From contig NZ_FOAO01000028.1 of NCBI RefSeq assembly GCF_900109665.1, positions 1-59,508 on the forward strand: a DNA stretch of 59,508 nucleotides, read 5' to 3'. The notes under the pieces were generated by a model. It ran no database searches, was not told the DNA's origin, and saw only the letters and a program-made list of their open reading frames with translations. A program made the position numbers and the translations under genes. Position 1 is the first letter of the stretch. The number at the start of each line of letters is the position of its first letter. Of the stretch, positions 40,770 through 49,408 are shown piece by piece. This stretch comes from Blastococcus sp. DSM 46786. Its GTDB lineage: Bacteria > Actinomycetota > Actinomycetes > Mycobacteriales > Geodermatophilaceae.

Positions 40770-42425
40770 TCAGCCGCGGCCGGGGCGGGGGGTGGCCTTC
40801 GACCGGCGGACGACGAACGGACCGATGGCGAGCAGGTCGACCGGGGCGGAGCCGAAGCACTCCAGGGCGTCCCGCGGGTCGTCGACCATCGGGCGGCCGG
40901 CGGTGTTCAGGCTGGTGTTGACCACCACCGGCAGGCCGGTGCGGCGTTCGAACGCCGAGATCATGCGGTGCACCAGCGGTTCGGTCGCCGGGTCGATGGT
41001 CTGGATCCGGGCCGTGCCGTCGACGTGGGTGACCGTGGGGATGCGGTCGCGCCACTCCTCGGCGACGTCGTGGACGAACAGCATGTACGGCGAGGGGATC
41101 GGCCCCCGGCTGAAGATCTCCGGCGCGCGCTCCAGCAGCACCATCGGGGCGACGGGGCGGAACTGCTCGCGGCCCTTGACGTCGTTCATCCGCTCCAGGT
41201 TGGCCTCGAAGCCGGGGTGCGCGAGCAGCGAGCGGTGGCCCAGCGCGCGGGGGCCGTACTCGCTGCGGCCCTGGAACCAGGCGACGATGCCGTTGTCGGC
41301 GAGCACCTCGGCGACGGCCTCGGCGACGTCGTCCGGGCGCTCGTAGACGATCGCGGCCGTCTGCAGCACCCGCTCGATCCCGTCGTCGCTCCAGGCGCGG
41401 CCCAGGTCGGCGCCGGCCATCGGCTCGGTGCGCTCGCCGAGCTCGGTGGCGACGTGCAGGGCCGCGCCCAGCGCCGTGCCGGCGTCGCCGGCGGCCGGCT
41501 GCACCCACACCTGCTCGAACGGGCTCTCGGCCAGGACACGGGTGTTGGCGACGCAGTTGAGCGCGGTGCCGCCGGCCATGGTGAGCGTCGTCGAGCCGGT
41601 CTGCTCGTGCACCCAGCGGGCGAGGTCGACCAGCACCTCCTCCAGGCGGGTCTGCACGCTGGCGGCGAGGTCGGCGTGCGCCTCGGTCCAGTCGTCGCCC
41701 TTGCGCAGGCGGGGCGCGAACTCTTCGAAATCGATCCGTTCGGTGCGGAAACCGCCGTCGTCGGTGGCGCGGATCAGCTCGGACAGCTCGCCGAGGAAGC
41801 GGGGCTTGCCGTAGGAGGCCATCGCCATGACCTTGAACTCGTCGGAGCTGCGCAGGAAGCCGAGGTGGTCGGTGAGCTCCTCGTACATCAGGCCGAGGGA
41901 GTGGGGGAGCGCCTGGCCGGCGAGCACCTCGAGTTGCCCGTCGACGTAGCGGCCGGCGAGGTGGCTGTGCGCCTCGCCGCGGCCGTCCAGGACCAGTACC
42001 GCGTTGTCCCGCTGCGGGGCGGCCTTCCCGGCGGAGGCGGCGTGCGCGACGTGGTGCTTCACGTACCGGACCTTCGCCGGGTCCAGGCCGGGCAGGGCGT
42101 GGGCGAGGAAGTCCGGCGCCATCTCGGCGTACTTCTTGCGCATGCTGTCGCCGTCGTCGAACAGGCCGGAGTCCTCGGGCGTGCCCATGAGCGCGGGGTC
42201 GAAGGAGTAGGCGACGGCGTCGAGCTCCTCGGGTCGGATGCCGGCGTGCTCCAGGCACCAGGCGGCCGAGAGCTCGGGCAGCTCCCAGGCGCTCCACGGC
42301 AGGGGGCGCTTGCCGTGCTTCCGGCGGCTGAACCGCTCTTCCTCCGCGGCGGCCACGATCCGGCCGTCGACGACCAGCGCCGCAGCGGGGTCGTGGTAGA
42401 TCGCGTTGATGCCGAGGACCTTCAC
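40770..42425 (-). CDS. Carbamoyltransferase (NodU/CmcH family)
   Basis: A 551-residue enzyme that would transfer a carbamoyl group, via carbamoyl-adenylate, to a hydroxyl of a small molecule or sugar. The N-terminal ASKHA-type Kae1-like domain begins GINAIYHDPAAALVVDG and includes KHHVAHAASA (metal-binding histidines), HSLGLMYEELTDHLGF and LTMAGGTALNCVANT. The C-terminal domain has GRSEYGPRALGHRSLL and NTSLNTAGRPMVDDP. SD AGAAGGAG lies before the GTG. No antibiotic, Nod-factor or capsule genes are near, so its acceptor is unknown. Confidence 0.9.
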   Translation of the reverse strand: MKVLGINAIYHDPAAALVVDGRIVAAAEEERFSRRKHGKRPLPWSAWELPELSAAWCLEHAGIRPEELDAVAYSFDPALMGTPEDSGLFDDGDSMRKKYAEMAPDFLAHALPGLDPAKVRYVKHHVAHAASAGKAAPQRDNAVLVLDGRGEAHSHLAGRYVDGQLEVLAGQALPHSLGLMYEELTDHLGFLRSSDEFKVMAMASYGKPRFLGELSELIRATDDGGFRTERIDFEEFAPRLRKGDDWTEAHADLAASVQTRLEEVLVDLARWVHEQTGSTTLTMAGGTALNCVANTRVLAESPFEQVWVQPAAGDAGTALGAALHVATELGERTEPMAGADLGRAWSDDGIERVLQTAAIVYERPDDVAEAVAEVLADNGIVAWFQGRSEYGPRALGHRSLLAHPGFEANLERMNDVKGREQFRPVAPMVLLERAPEIFSRGPIPSPYMLFVHDVAEEWRDRIPTVTHVDGTARIQTIDPATEPLVHRMISAFERRTGLPVVVNTSLNTAGRPMVDDPRDALECFGSAPVDLLAIGPFVVRRSKATPRPGRG

Positions 42426-42542
42426 GCGTGCACTCCTTCTCCCGGGTCCGTGCCCTGTCTGCTCCAGGCGCGTCGACCCGCTGTCCTGCTGATGATCATG
42501 GGTGCGATGGGCCGGTCCCGCAGGTCGAGGCGGGCGGTGCGT

Positions 42543-44255
42543 TCAGCTGCGGGGGTGGAGCAGGTCGTGCTCGACGACGGCGGCCAGGCCGAGGGTCTTG
42601 TAGCCGACCTCGTCGAACAGCACGGTGAGCCGGTCGTCCTCGACCCGCATGACCACGCCGGGGCCCCACTCGGTGTGCTCGACCGGCGTCTCCGCGGGGA
42701 AGGGCGTGTCCTCGGGCTCGGTGGCGACGTGCTCGTGGGTGGTTCCGACCGAGCAGTTGTCGCAGTTGCCGCACGGCTCGTCGAGCTGCTCGCCGAAGTA
42801 GCCGAGCAGGAACTGGCGGCGGCACTCGGTGGTCTCGGCGTAGCCGCGCATCATCTCCACGCGCGACTGGTCGACCTTCTCGTGGTGCTCGGCGAGCTCC
42901 CGCGCCTGCTCGGCCGCCTCCCCGGGCGGTGGGGCGCCCTCGGCCGGGTGGGCGGCGCCGTCCTCGTCGAGGACGACCGCCGAGACCTGCTCCAGCAGGT
43001 TGAGGTCGCGCACCAGCGGGGTGGCGGCCCGGCCGGTCTCCTCCCGCAGCGCCTTGACGTCGACGCCGTCGTCGATGCCCGCCGCGGCGGCGGCCTGTAC
43101 CAGGCCCGCCACCTGCTGCAGCTCCTCCTCGGCGGGGGCGCCGGCGGCGAAGAACCGGCGCAGCCCCAGGTCCTCCTGCCGGTAGACCAGGACGGCGAGG
43201 GCCGGGTCGCCGTCGCGGCCGGCCCGGCCGATCTCCTGGTAGTAGCTGTCCACGGAGTCGGCCGGCTCGGCATGGACGACGAAGCGGGTACCGGGCTTGT
43301 CGATGCCCATGCCGAACGCGGTGGTGGCGACGACGACGTCCAGCTCGTCGTCCATCCAGGCCCGCTGGGTCTCCTCGCGGTCGGACTTCTTCAGCCCAGC
43401 GTGGTACGCGTGGGTGCGCAGCCCCCTGTCGGCGAGGGCGGTGGCGATCTCCTCGGCGCCCTTGCGGGTCGCGCTGTAGACGATGCCGGGGCCGCGCCCC
43501 TCGCCGATCTCGGTGAGCACCCGGTCGAGGACGCCCTCCTGCTTGCCCCGGGCGTCGGCGTGGTGGTCGACCTCCAGGCGGATCTCCGGCCGGTCGAAGC
43601 CGGCGACGACGACCTCGGGCTCCCGCATGCCGAGCTGTTCGAGGATCTCCGCGCGCACCGGAGGGGCGGCCGTGGCGGTGAGCGCCAGCACCGCGGGGTG
43701 ACCCAGCTGCTCGATGACGGTGCCGAGGCGCAGGTAGTCGGGGCGGAAGTCGTGGCCCCAGGCGGAGACGCAGTGGGCCTCGTCGACGACGAACAGAGCG
43801 GGCCGGGCCTTCGCGATCACGTCGACGACCTCGGGCTTGGCCAGCTGCTCGGGGGCGAGGAAGAGGAAGCGGACCGTTCCGTCACCGAGACCGTCGAGGG
43901 CCTCCTGCTGGTCGCCGGCGGAGAGCGTGGAGTTCAGCTGCGCGGCGCGGCCGGCGCGGTCCGCCAGCCCGGTGAGCCGCTCGACCTGGTCGCGCTGCAG
44001 GGCGATGAGCGGAGAGACGACGAGCACCGGGCCGTCGAGGAGCTGACCAGCGACCTGGTAGATCGCGGTCTTCCCGGCGCCCGACGGGAGGACGGCCAGG
44101 GTGTCGCGGCCGCCGACGACGGCTTGCATGGCCCGTTCCTGCCCCGGGCGGAAATCCTCGTAGCCGAGCGCCTCGCGGGCGAACTCACGGATGCGGCGGG
44201 TGCGGACGGACGCGCTGGCGCCGGCGGGGTTGTCCCGCTCGGGGGAGGGAGGCAC
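42543..44255 (-). CDS. recQ: RecQ-family ATP-dependent DNA helicase
   Basis: A 570-residue RecQ-type helicase for DNA repair. Motifs: YEDFRPGQERAMQAV, Walker A LPSGAGKTAIYQ, VVSPLIALQRDQV, VVDEAHCVSAWGHDFRPDY, LTATA, and YYQEIGRAGRDGDPA. A four-cysteine zinc site follows (ECRRQ, then CGNCDNC). There is no HRDC domain; instead the last ~60 residues (TEWGPGVVMRVEDDRLTVLF and on) look like a Tudor-like tail as in UvrD/PcrA. The GTG start is supported by GGGGAGAGG; a longer frame upstream is unlikely coding. Confidence 0.9.
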   Translation of the reverse strand: MPPSPERDNPAGASASVRTRRIREFAREALGYEDFRPGQERAMQAVVGGRDTLAVLPSGAGKTAIYQVAGQLLDGPVLVVSPLIALQRDQVERLTGLADRAGRAAQLNSTLSAGDQQEALDGLGDGTVRFLFLAPEQLAKPEVVDVIAKARPALFVVDEAHCVSAWGHDFRPDYLRLGTVIEQLGHPAVLALTATAAPPVRAEILEQLGMREPEVVVAGFDRPEIRLEVDHHADARGKQEGVLDRVLTEIGEGRGPGIVYSATRKGAEEIATALADRGLRTHAYHAGLKKSDREETQRAWMDDELDVVVATTAFGMGIDKPGTRFVVHAEPADSVDSYYQEIGRAGRDGDPALAVLVYRQEDLGLRRFFAAGAPAEEELQQVAGLVQAAAAAGIDDGVDVKALREETGRAATPLVRDLNLLEQVSAVVLDEDGAAHPAEGAPPPGEAAEQARELAEHHEKVDQSRVEMMRGYAETTECRRQFLLGYFGEQLDEPCGNCDNCSVGTTHEHVATEPEDTPFPAETPVEHTEWGPGVVMRVEDDRLTVLFDEVGYKTLGLAAVVEHDLLHPRS

Positions 44256-44383
44256 CGGCTGCCTCTCCCCGGCGGGGGTGCGCGGCAAACGGTGCGCTGG
44301 CCCACGCCACGTTCCCCCCTGCGGCCGCTCCGGGGAACGCGGCTGCGAGGAAGCGGCGACGCGGTCGCGGCGCGTGACGTGCG

Positions 44384-45610
44384 TCAGCGGAGAGGTGAGC
44401 GCCGCGGGGCGACGTCGGCGCGCTCGGCGGCTGCCCGGCCGGCGTACCAGCCGCCCGCGTCGACGGAGGACCGGCTGCGGCTGGACCGGACCTTCGGGAA
44501 GAGCTCCTGCGTGCGGGCCTCCACGGCCTCCTGCCGCGACCGCAGCACCGGGAGCAGGTCCGTGCCCCGTTCCGCCGCCGCCTCCTCGGTCACCCGCCGG
44601 CGCGCCGAGGCCAGCCGCTCGCCGATGCGGTGGGCGTAGCCCAGCAGGAACGCGCGGCGGAACGACCGCGAGGCCGAGCCGCGGCCCTCCTGCCGTTCCG
44701 CGGCGGCGAGCGCCTGGGCGACCTGGAGCAGCAGCGAGGTGAACAGCAGCTCCACCGCGTCCAGATCGCTCCGGATGCCGACCAGGGTGGCGATGCCCAG
44801 GCCCTGGTACCAGACCAGCCGCACGTCGTTGGCCTCCGCGACGGCGCCCAGCAGTTGCGTCTTGGCCCTCGCGTACGGGTCGGCGAGGTGCACCCGGCGG
44901 GTGTCGACGTCGACGCCGGCCGGTGCGCCGCCGTCGAGCAGGGCCGCATCCACCGCGTGCCGGGTCATGAGCTCCTGCGCCTTGGCCGTCAGCGCCTCGG
45001 CCTCCTCGGGGAACCCGGTTGCCTCCGCCTTCGCCAGCAGGCCGCGGATGCGCCGCAACGCCCGGTCGTCGCCGCCCGCGACCGGCCCCTCGGCGCGGCT
45101 CCGCGCGGGGCCCCACCGCGACGGCGGGGGCACGAGGACCTCGATGCGCGCCGTGGTGCGCAGCATCCCGGTCAGCTGCAGCACGATGCGCCACGCCTCG
45201 GCCGGCGCCCGCCGCTCGGCCCGGTGCCAGGAGGTGACCGCCGTGCCGGGAGCGTGACCGGGGTCCAGCGCCCCGAGCTCGCGCAGCTGCGCCGCCCAGC
45301 CCTCCGGTGCCCGCGACACCGCATCGGTGCGACGAGCGTGCTCGGCGAGCAGCGCCACGAGCAGTGGCACCGATCCCGCGCCGACCTGCCGACGGGCGGC
45401 GTGGGCGACGTCGGCCGGTTGCCAGCCCCGCTCCCAGGTCCCGTCCAGCGCGTCCTGCAGCGTCCGCGAGAGCAGGCCGCCACGGTCGAGGGCGAACCCC
45501 TGCGCGCTGAGCGTGGCCGCCACCTCGGCGGCGGCCCCGGCGTCGGTGAGGACCGGGGCCCGGTGCTGGAGGAGGTCCGCGAGCCAGGCGTCGTCGATCA
45601 CGTCCGGCAT
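44384..45610 (-). CDS. DUF2786 domain protein
   Basis: A 408-residue protein with the DUF2786 core at about 185-225: RIRGLLAKAEATGFPEEAEA and LTAKAQELMTRHAVD. The N-terminal ~180 residues and C-terminal region (with VRLVWYQGLGIATLVGIRSDLDAVE) accompany this domain in actinobacterial homologues. Function is not established; some family members occur with phage or plasmid genes, but no such signs are seen here. It is 128 bp upstream of recQ on the same strand, and divergent from the molybdenum regulator across a palindromic site. Confidence 0.82.
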   Translation of the reverse strand: MPDVIDDAWLADLLQHRAPVLTDAGAAAEVAATLSAQGFALDRGGLLSRTLQDALDGTWERGWQPADVAHAARRQVGAGSVPLLVALLAEHARRTDAVSRAPEGWAAQLRELGALDPGHAPGTAVTSWHRAERRAPAEAWRIVLQLTGMLRTTARIEVLVPPPSRWGPARSRAEGPVAGGDDRALRRIRGLLAKAEATGFPEEAEALTAKAQELMTRHAVDAALLDGGAPAGVDVDTRRVHLADPYARAKTQLLGAVAEANDVRLVWYQGLGIATLVGIRSDLDAVELLFTSLLLQVAQALAAAERQEGRGSASRSFRRAFLLGYAHRIGERLASARRRVTEEAAAERGTDLLPVLRSRQEAVEARTQELFPKVRSSRSRSSVDAGGWYAGRAAAERADVAPRRSPLR

Positions 45611-45644
45611 GCTGCCCGCCGGAGCAGACGCCCCGAGCGGGCGG

Positions 45645-45672
45645 CCTGTGGAGGACGCCGGTCGTCCACAGG
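45645..45672. promoter_or_regulatory. 28-bp near-perfect palindrome at the molybdenum regulator promoter
   Basis: CCTGTGGAGGAC (45645-45656) faces GTCGTCCACAGG (45661-45672) around GCCG, with one mismatch in 12. It ends 6 bp before the TAGGGT -10 box of the HTH-TOBE gene and so spans its -35 region, and it lies upstream of the divergent DUF2786 gene. A repressor, possibly the HTH-TOBE protein itself, could bind here. Confidence 0.55.
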
Positions 45673-45678
45673 CGCGGC

Positions 45679-45684
45679 TAGGGT
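45679..45684 (+). promoter_or_regulatory. Leaderless -10 box, HTH-TOBE regulator
   Basis: TAGGGT stands 6 nt before the GTG start at 45691, with no ribosome-binding site. Confidence 0.5.
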
Positions 45685-45690
45685 CTTGCC

Positions 45691-46083
45691 GTGGCCGCCA
45701 CCTACCGCATCGCCGAGGCGGCGGCGCTGCTCGGCGTCAGCGACGACACGGTCCGGCGCTGGGTGGACGGCGGCCGCCTGCCGGCGCACCGGGACGGCGG
45801 GGGCCCGGCGATCGTCGAGGGTGCCGACCTGGCACGGCTGGCCACGCAGCTGCGCGAGGCCCCCGAGCCCGGGACCACGCCGTCGTCGGCCCGGAACCGG
45901 CTGGCCGGCATCGTCACCAACGTCGTCCGCGACGGCGTCATGGCGCAGGTGGAGATCCAGGCCGGGCCCTTCCGCGTCGTCTCCCTCATGTCCCGCGAGG
46001 CGGCCGACGAGCTGGGGCTCGTGGTGGGCGTCCGGGCGGTCGCGACGGTGAAGGCGACCCAGGTCAGCGTCGACGTGCCCTGA
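45691..46083 (+). CDS. HTH-TOBE molybdenum-responsive regulator
   Basis: A 130-residue protein with an N-terminal MerR/excisionase-type helix-turn-helix (YRIAEAAALLGVSDDTVRRW, 5-24) and a C-terminal TOBE/Mop domain (about 65-130, ARNRLAGIVTNVVRDGVMAQVEI and VKATQVSVDVP), which binds molybdate in the Mop/ModE family. It directly precedes modABC, so it is probably the molybdate sensor for this cluster. The GTG start follows a TAGGGT box, and a 28-bp palindrome overlaps its promoter, consistent with autoregulation. Confidence 0.85.
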   Translation: MAATYRIAEAAALLGVSDDTVRRWVDGGRLPAHRDGGGPAIVEGADLARLATQLREAPEPGTTPSSARNRLAGIVTNVVRDGVMAQVEIQAGPFRVVSLMSREAADELGLVVGVRAVATVKATQVSVDVP

Positions 46084-46133
46084 CTCCGCAATTGCGGGAC
46101 CCGCGGAGTCCAGCACTTGCGCAGATGCGGAGT
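46082..46133. promoter_or_regulatory. Overlapping inverted repeats before modA
   Basis: GACTCCGC (46082-46089) pairs with GCGGAGTC (46103-46110); inside it CCGCAATTGCGG (46086-46097) is a second, overlapping palindrome; a third half-site GCGGAGT lies at 46127-46133. The two hairpins use the same bases and so exclude each other, which could form a switch between the regulator gene and modA, or a set of protein sites. Confidence 0.4.
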
Positions 46134-46178
46134 GGTCTGGTGTGGTCTCCCGCAGGAGCGGTCGACCCGGGAGGTTCC

Positions 46179-46955
46179 GTGCGCGTGCGTGCCCTGCTCG
46201 TGGCGACGGTGCTCGCCCTCGCCGGCTGCGGCGGCTCCGCCTCGAGCGGCGGCCCCGGGGCGCCGGGGGACGGCGGGCTCACCGGCACCCTCACCGTGTT
46301 CGCCGCCGCCTCGCTCACCGACGTCTTCACCGAGCTCGGCGGGCGGCTGGAGGACGAGCACCCCCGCCTGGACGTGCGGTTCAGCTTCGCCGGCAGCTCG
46401 GCGCTGGCCACGCAGCTCACGCAGGGCGCTCCCGCGGACGTCTTCGCCTCGGCCGACGAGGCGCAGATGTCGGTCGTGACCGACGCCGGCCTCGCCGACG
46501 GCGAGCCGCAGGTCTTCGCCACCAACGTGCTGGAGATCGCCGTGCCCAGGGGGAACCCGGCGGGGATCACCGGCCTGGCCGACTTCGCCCGCGAGGAGCT
46601 CGCCCTGGCCGTCTGCGCCGCGGAGGTGCCGTGCGGGGTCGCGGCCGGGCAGGTGTTCACCGCCGCCGGTGTCGCGGCCCGGCCCGACACCCTCGAGGAG
46701 GACGTGCGGGCCGCCTTGACGAAGGTGGAGCTGGGCGAGGTCGACGCCGCGCTCGTCTACGCCTCCGACGTCGCCACCGCCGGGGGCGCCGTCGAGGGCG
46801 TCACCGTCCCCGAGGCGGCGCAGGCGGTGAACCACTACCCGATCTGCGTGCTGGCGGACGCACCCGCCCCGGAGGCGGCCCGCGCCTTCGTCGACCTGGT
46901 CCTCTCCGACGAGGGGCGGGCCGCGCTGGCCGACGCCGGGTTCCAGCAGCCGTGA
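46179..46955 (+). CDS. modA: Molybdate ABC transporter substrate-binding lipoprotein ModA
   Basis: A 258-residue lipoprotein. The N terminus is a lipoprotein signal with lipobox LAGC (VATVLALAGCGG); the mature protein begins at that Cys and is followed by the substrate-binding fold: TLTVFAAASLTDVFTEL, FSFAGSSALATQL, ADVFASADEAQM. These are ModA signatures. It captures molybdate outside the cell for ModBC. GGGAGG precedes the GTG at 46179. The stop overlaps the modB start by 4 nt. Confidence 0.94.
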   Translation: MRVRALLVATVLALAGCGGSASSGGPGAPGDGGLTGTLTVFAAASLTDVFTELGGRLEDEHPRLDVRFSFAGSSALATQLTQGAPADVFASADEAQMSVVTDAGLADGEPQVFATNVLEIAVPRGNPAGITGLADFAREELALAVCAAEVPCGVAAGQVFTAAGVAARPDTLEEDVRAALTKVELGEVDAALVYASDVATAGGAVEGVTVPEAAQAVNHYPICVLADAPAPEAARAFVDLVLSDEGRAALADAGFQQP

Positions 46956-47758
46956 GCCGCGCCCGCGAGGGCACGCGGGTACCGGCGCCGCTGCTCGTCC
47001 CCGCCGCCCTCGGCGCCGCCTTCCTGGTGCTGCCGGTGCTCGGCCTGCTGGTGCGCACCCCGTGGTCGCAGCTGGCCACCCAGCTCGCCGACCCGGCGGT
47101 GGGGGAGGCGCTGCGGTTGTCGCTGGTGTCGGCCACGCTCGCCACCGCGCTCTCGCTCGTGCTCGGCGTCCCGCTGGCCTGGGTGCTCGCCCGCTCCCGT
47201 GCCCGTGGCCGCTCGGTGCTCCGGGCGCTGGTCACCGTGCCCCTGGTGCTGCCGCCGGTCGTGGGCGGTGTCGCGCTGTTCCTCGTGCTGGGGCGACAGG
47301 GGATCGTCGGCTCCTGGCTGGACGACGCCTTCGGGATCACCATCCCGTTCACCACCACCGCCGTCGTCATCGCCGAGACGTTCGTGGCGATGCCGTTCCT
47401 GGTGATCAGCGTCGAGGGTGCGCTGCGGGCGGCCGACGCCCGCTTCGAGGACGTCGCCGCCACGCTCGGCGCCGGCCGCTGGACGACGTTCCGCCGCGTC
47501 ACCCTGCCCCTGGTCGCGCCGGGCGTCGCCGCGGGCGCGGTGCTCTGCTGGGCCCGGGCGCTGGGCGAGTTCGGCGCCACCATCACCTTCGCCGGCAACT
47601 TCCCGGGCACCACGCAGACGATGCCCCTGGCGGTCTACCTGGCGCTGCAGCGCGACCCCGACGCGGCGATCGTGCTCTCGGTGGTGCTCCTGGCCGTCTC
47701 GCTGGCCACCCTGCTGCTGCTCCGCGACCGCTGGCTGGGCCGGACGGGCGCCGCGTGA
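46952..47758 (+). CDS. modB: Molybdate ABC transporter permease ModB
   Basis: A 268-residue permease with about six helices. The EAA-type loop that contacts the ATPase is seen as DVAATLGAGRWTTFRRVTLPL, and LGEFGATITFAGN is typical for ModB/CysT permeases. It overlaps modA and modC by 4 nt each, so the three genes form one translationally coupled operon. Confidence 0.94.
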   Translation: MSRAREGTRVPAPLLVPAALGAAFLVLPVLGLLVRTPWSQLATQLADPAVGEALRLSLVSATLATALSLVLGVPLAWVLARSRARGRSVLRALVTVPLVLPPVVGGVALFLVLGRQGIVGSWLDDAFGITIPFTTTAVVIAETFVAMPFLVISVEGALRAADARFEDVAATLGAGRWTTFRRVTLPLVAPGVAAGAVLCWARALGEFGATITFAGNFPGTTQTMPLAVYLALQRDPDAAIVLSVVLLAVSLATLLLLRDRWLGRTGAA

Positions 47759-48801
47759 GCCTGACCGCGAGCGTCGACACCCGCCGGGGCGACCTCCACC
47801 TGCGGCTCGACGTCGAGGTGGCCGACGCCGAGGTGCTGGCTCTCCTCGGCCCCAACGGGGCGGGCAAGTCGACGTTCGTGCGGGTGCTGGCCGGCCTGCT
47901 GGGCCCCGACCGCGGGCGGGTGGTGGTCGACGGCGAGGTCTGGGACGACGAAGGCGCGTCGCGCCCGGCCCACCGGCGGGCGCTGGGCATGGTGTTCCAG
48001 GACGCCCTGCTCTTCCCGCACCTGAGCGTGGCCGACAACGTCGCCTTCGGCCTGCGCACCCGGGGCATGCGCCGGGCGGAGGCGCGGGCGACCGCGGCGG
48101 GATGGCTGACCCGCGTGGGGCTCGACGGGCTGGGCGACCGGCGACCCGCCGAGCTCTCCGGAGGTCAGGCGCAGCGGGCGGCGCTGGCCCGGGCGCTGGT
48201 CGGCGACCCGGCGCTGCTGCTGCTCGACGAGCCGCTGTCCGCCCTGGACGCGCGCACCCGGCTGACCGTGCGCGCCGAGCTGCGCCGGCACCTGGCCGGT
48301 TTCCGCGGCAGCACCGTGCTCGTCACCCACGATCCGGTGGACGCGATGGCGCTGGCCGACCGCGTCGTCGTCCTGGAGGAGGGGCAGGTCGTGCAGGTCG
48401 GCACCCCCGCCGAGGTGGCCCGCCGCCCCCGCACCGACTACGTGGCCCGGCTGGTGGGGCTGTCGCTGCTGCCGGGCACCGGTGAGGGCCGTCTGGTCCG
48501 GCTCGACGGCGGGGCGGCCGTGGCGGTGGCCGAGGACGCCCGCGGACCGGTGTTCGCGGCGATCCGCCCCGAGTCGGTGGCCCTGTACGCCACGCGGCCC
48601 GACGGCAGCACCCGCAACCTGTGGCGGGAGCGCGTGGTGGGAGCGACCCCGCACGGCGCCACGGTGCGCTGCGAGCTCGACGGCGAGGTGCCGCTGGTCG
48701 CCGACGTCACCGCCACCTCGTTCGCCGAGATGGGGCTCGCCCCCGGCGCGGAGGTGTGGGCGGGCGTGAAGGCCTCCGAGGTCGCCGTCTACGCCCGCTG
48801 A
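47755..48801 (+). CDS. modC: Molybdate ABC transporter ATP-binding protein ModC
   Basis: A 348-residue ATPase: Walker A GPNGAGKST (32-40), signature LSGGQAQRAALARAL, Walker B LLLLDEPLSALD, followed by the switch histidine in LVTHD. The C-terminal ~100 residues form a TOBE-type domain (about 285-348, with NLWRERVVGATPHGATVRC), which in ModC can bind oxyanion and inhibit transport. The GTG overlaps the modB stop. Confidence 0.94.
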   Translation: MSLTASVDTRRGDLHLRLDVEVADAEVLALLGPNGAGKSTFVRVLAGLLGPDRGRVVVDGEVWDDEGASRPAHRRALGMVFQDALLFPHLSVADNVAFGLRTRGMRRAEARATAAGWLTRVGLDGLGDRRPAELSGGQAQRAALARALVGDPALLLLDEPLSALDARTRLTVRAELRRHLAGFRGSTVLVTHDPVDAMALADRVVVLEEGQVVQVGTPAEVARRPRTDYVARLVGLSLLPGTGEGRLVRLDGGAAVAVAEDARGPVFAAIRPESVALYATRPDGSTRNLWRERVVGATPHGATVRCELDGEVPLVADVTATSFAEMGLAPGAEVWAGVKASEVAVYAR

Positions 48802-48829
48802 CCGGGAACGCGCCTGGGAGAGTGGCGGC

Positions 48830-49408
48830 ATGACCACAGCCGCCGTCGTCCTGGCCGCCGGGGGCGGCCGCCGCTACGGGATGCCCAAGGCGCTGGTCGA
48901 GTACGAGGGCAGCCTGCTGGTCGAGCGTGCGGTGCGGACGGCGCGCGCGGCCTGCGACGTCGTCCTCGTCGTGCTGGGCGCCCGGGCGGTCGACGTCTGG
49001 CGCACCGCGGACCTCACGGGGGCGACGGTGCTGGCCAACGCGGACTGGGAATCGGGCATGGCCTCCTCGCTGCGCACCGGCCTGGACGGGCTGCGCGCCT
49101 TCCCGGGGACGGTGGACGCCGCGCTGGTCACCCTGGTCGACATGCCGGGCCTGACCCCCGGGGCGCTCGCCGCCGTCGCCGCCCACGCGGCCCCGGACGT
49201 GCTGGCGACCGCCACGTACGAGGGCGTCCGCGGCCACCCCGTGCTGCTGGGGCGCGACCACTGGGCCGGCGTCGCGGAGTCGGCCACCGGCGACGAGGGC
49301 GCCCGCCGCTACCTGGCCGCGCACGACGTCGTCGAGGTCGACTGCACCGGCCTCGCCGATCCGGTGGACCTCGACGTCCCGCCGCCGGGGGTAGCGTCGA
49401 CGCCGTGA
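48830..49408 (+). CDS. MobA/MocA-like nucleotidyltransferase
   Basis: A 192-residue NTP transferase with the family loop VVLAAGGGRRYGMPKAL (6-22) and the metal site in LVTLVDMPGLTPG (about 100). It would attach CMP or GMP to molybdopterin, or act on a related nucleotidyl acceptor; by layout it resembles MocA (CMP). GGGAGAG lies before the ATG. It overlaps moaE by 4 nt, supporting a role in molybdenum cofactor maturation. Confidence 0.85.
   Translation: MTTAAVVLAAGGGRRYGMPKALVEYEGSLLVERAVRTARAACDVVLVVLGARAVDVWRTADLTGATVLANADWESGMASSLRTGLDGLRAFPGTVDAALVTLVDMPGLTPGALAAVAAHAAPDVLATATYEGVRGHPVLLGRDHWAGVAESATGDEGARRYLAAHDVVEVDCTGLADPVDLDVPPPGVASTP
49392..49397 (+). promoter_or_regulatory. Possible internal leaderless -10 box before moaE
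   Basis: TAGCGT lies 7 nt before the moaE GTG at 49405, but inside the end of the preceding gene. It may allow moaE to be transcribed separately; chance is possible because the bases are also coding. Confidence 0.3.

Noticed and set aside
44256..45194. Upstream extension of the RecQ frame
   Set aside because: It is Arg/Gly-rich, overlaps the DUF2786 gene in another frame, and a GTG with GGGGAGAGG lies at the expected start.
48818..48823. Leaderless -10 box GAGAGT before the MobA/MocA-like gene
   Set aside because: The same bases form a good Shine-Dalgarno sequence (GGGAGAG) at proper spacing, which explains them better.
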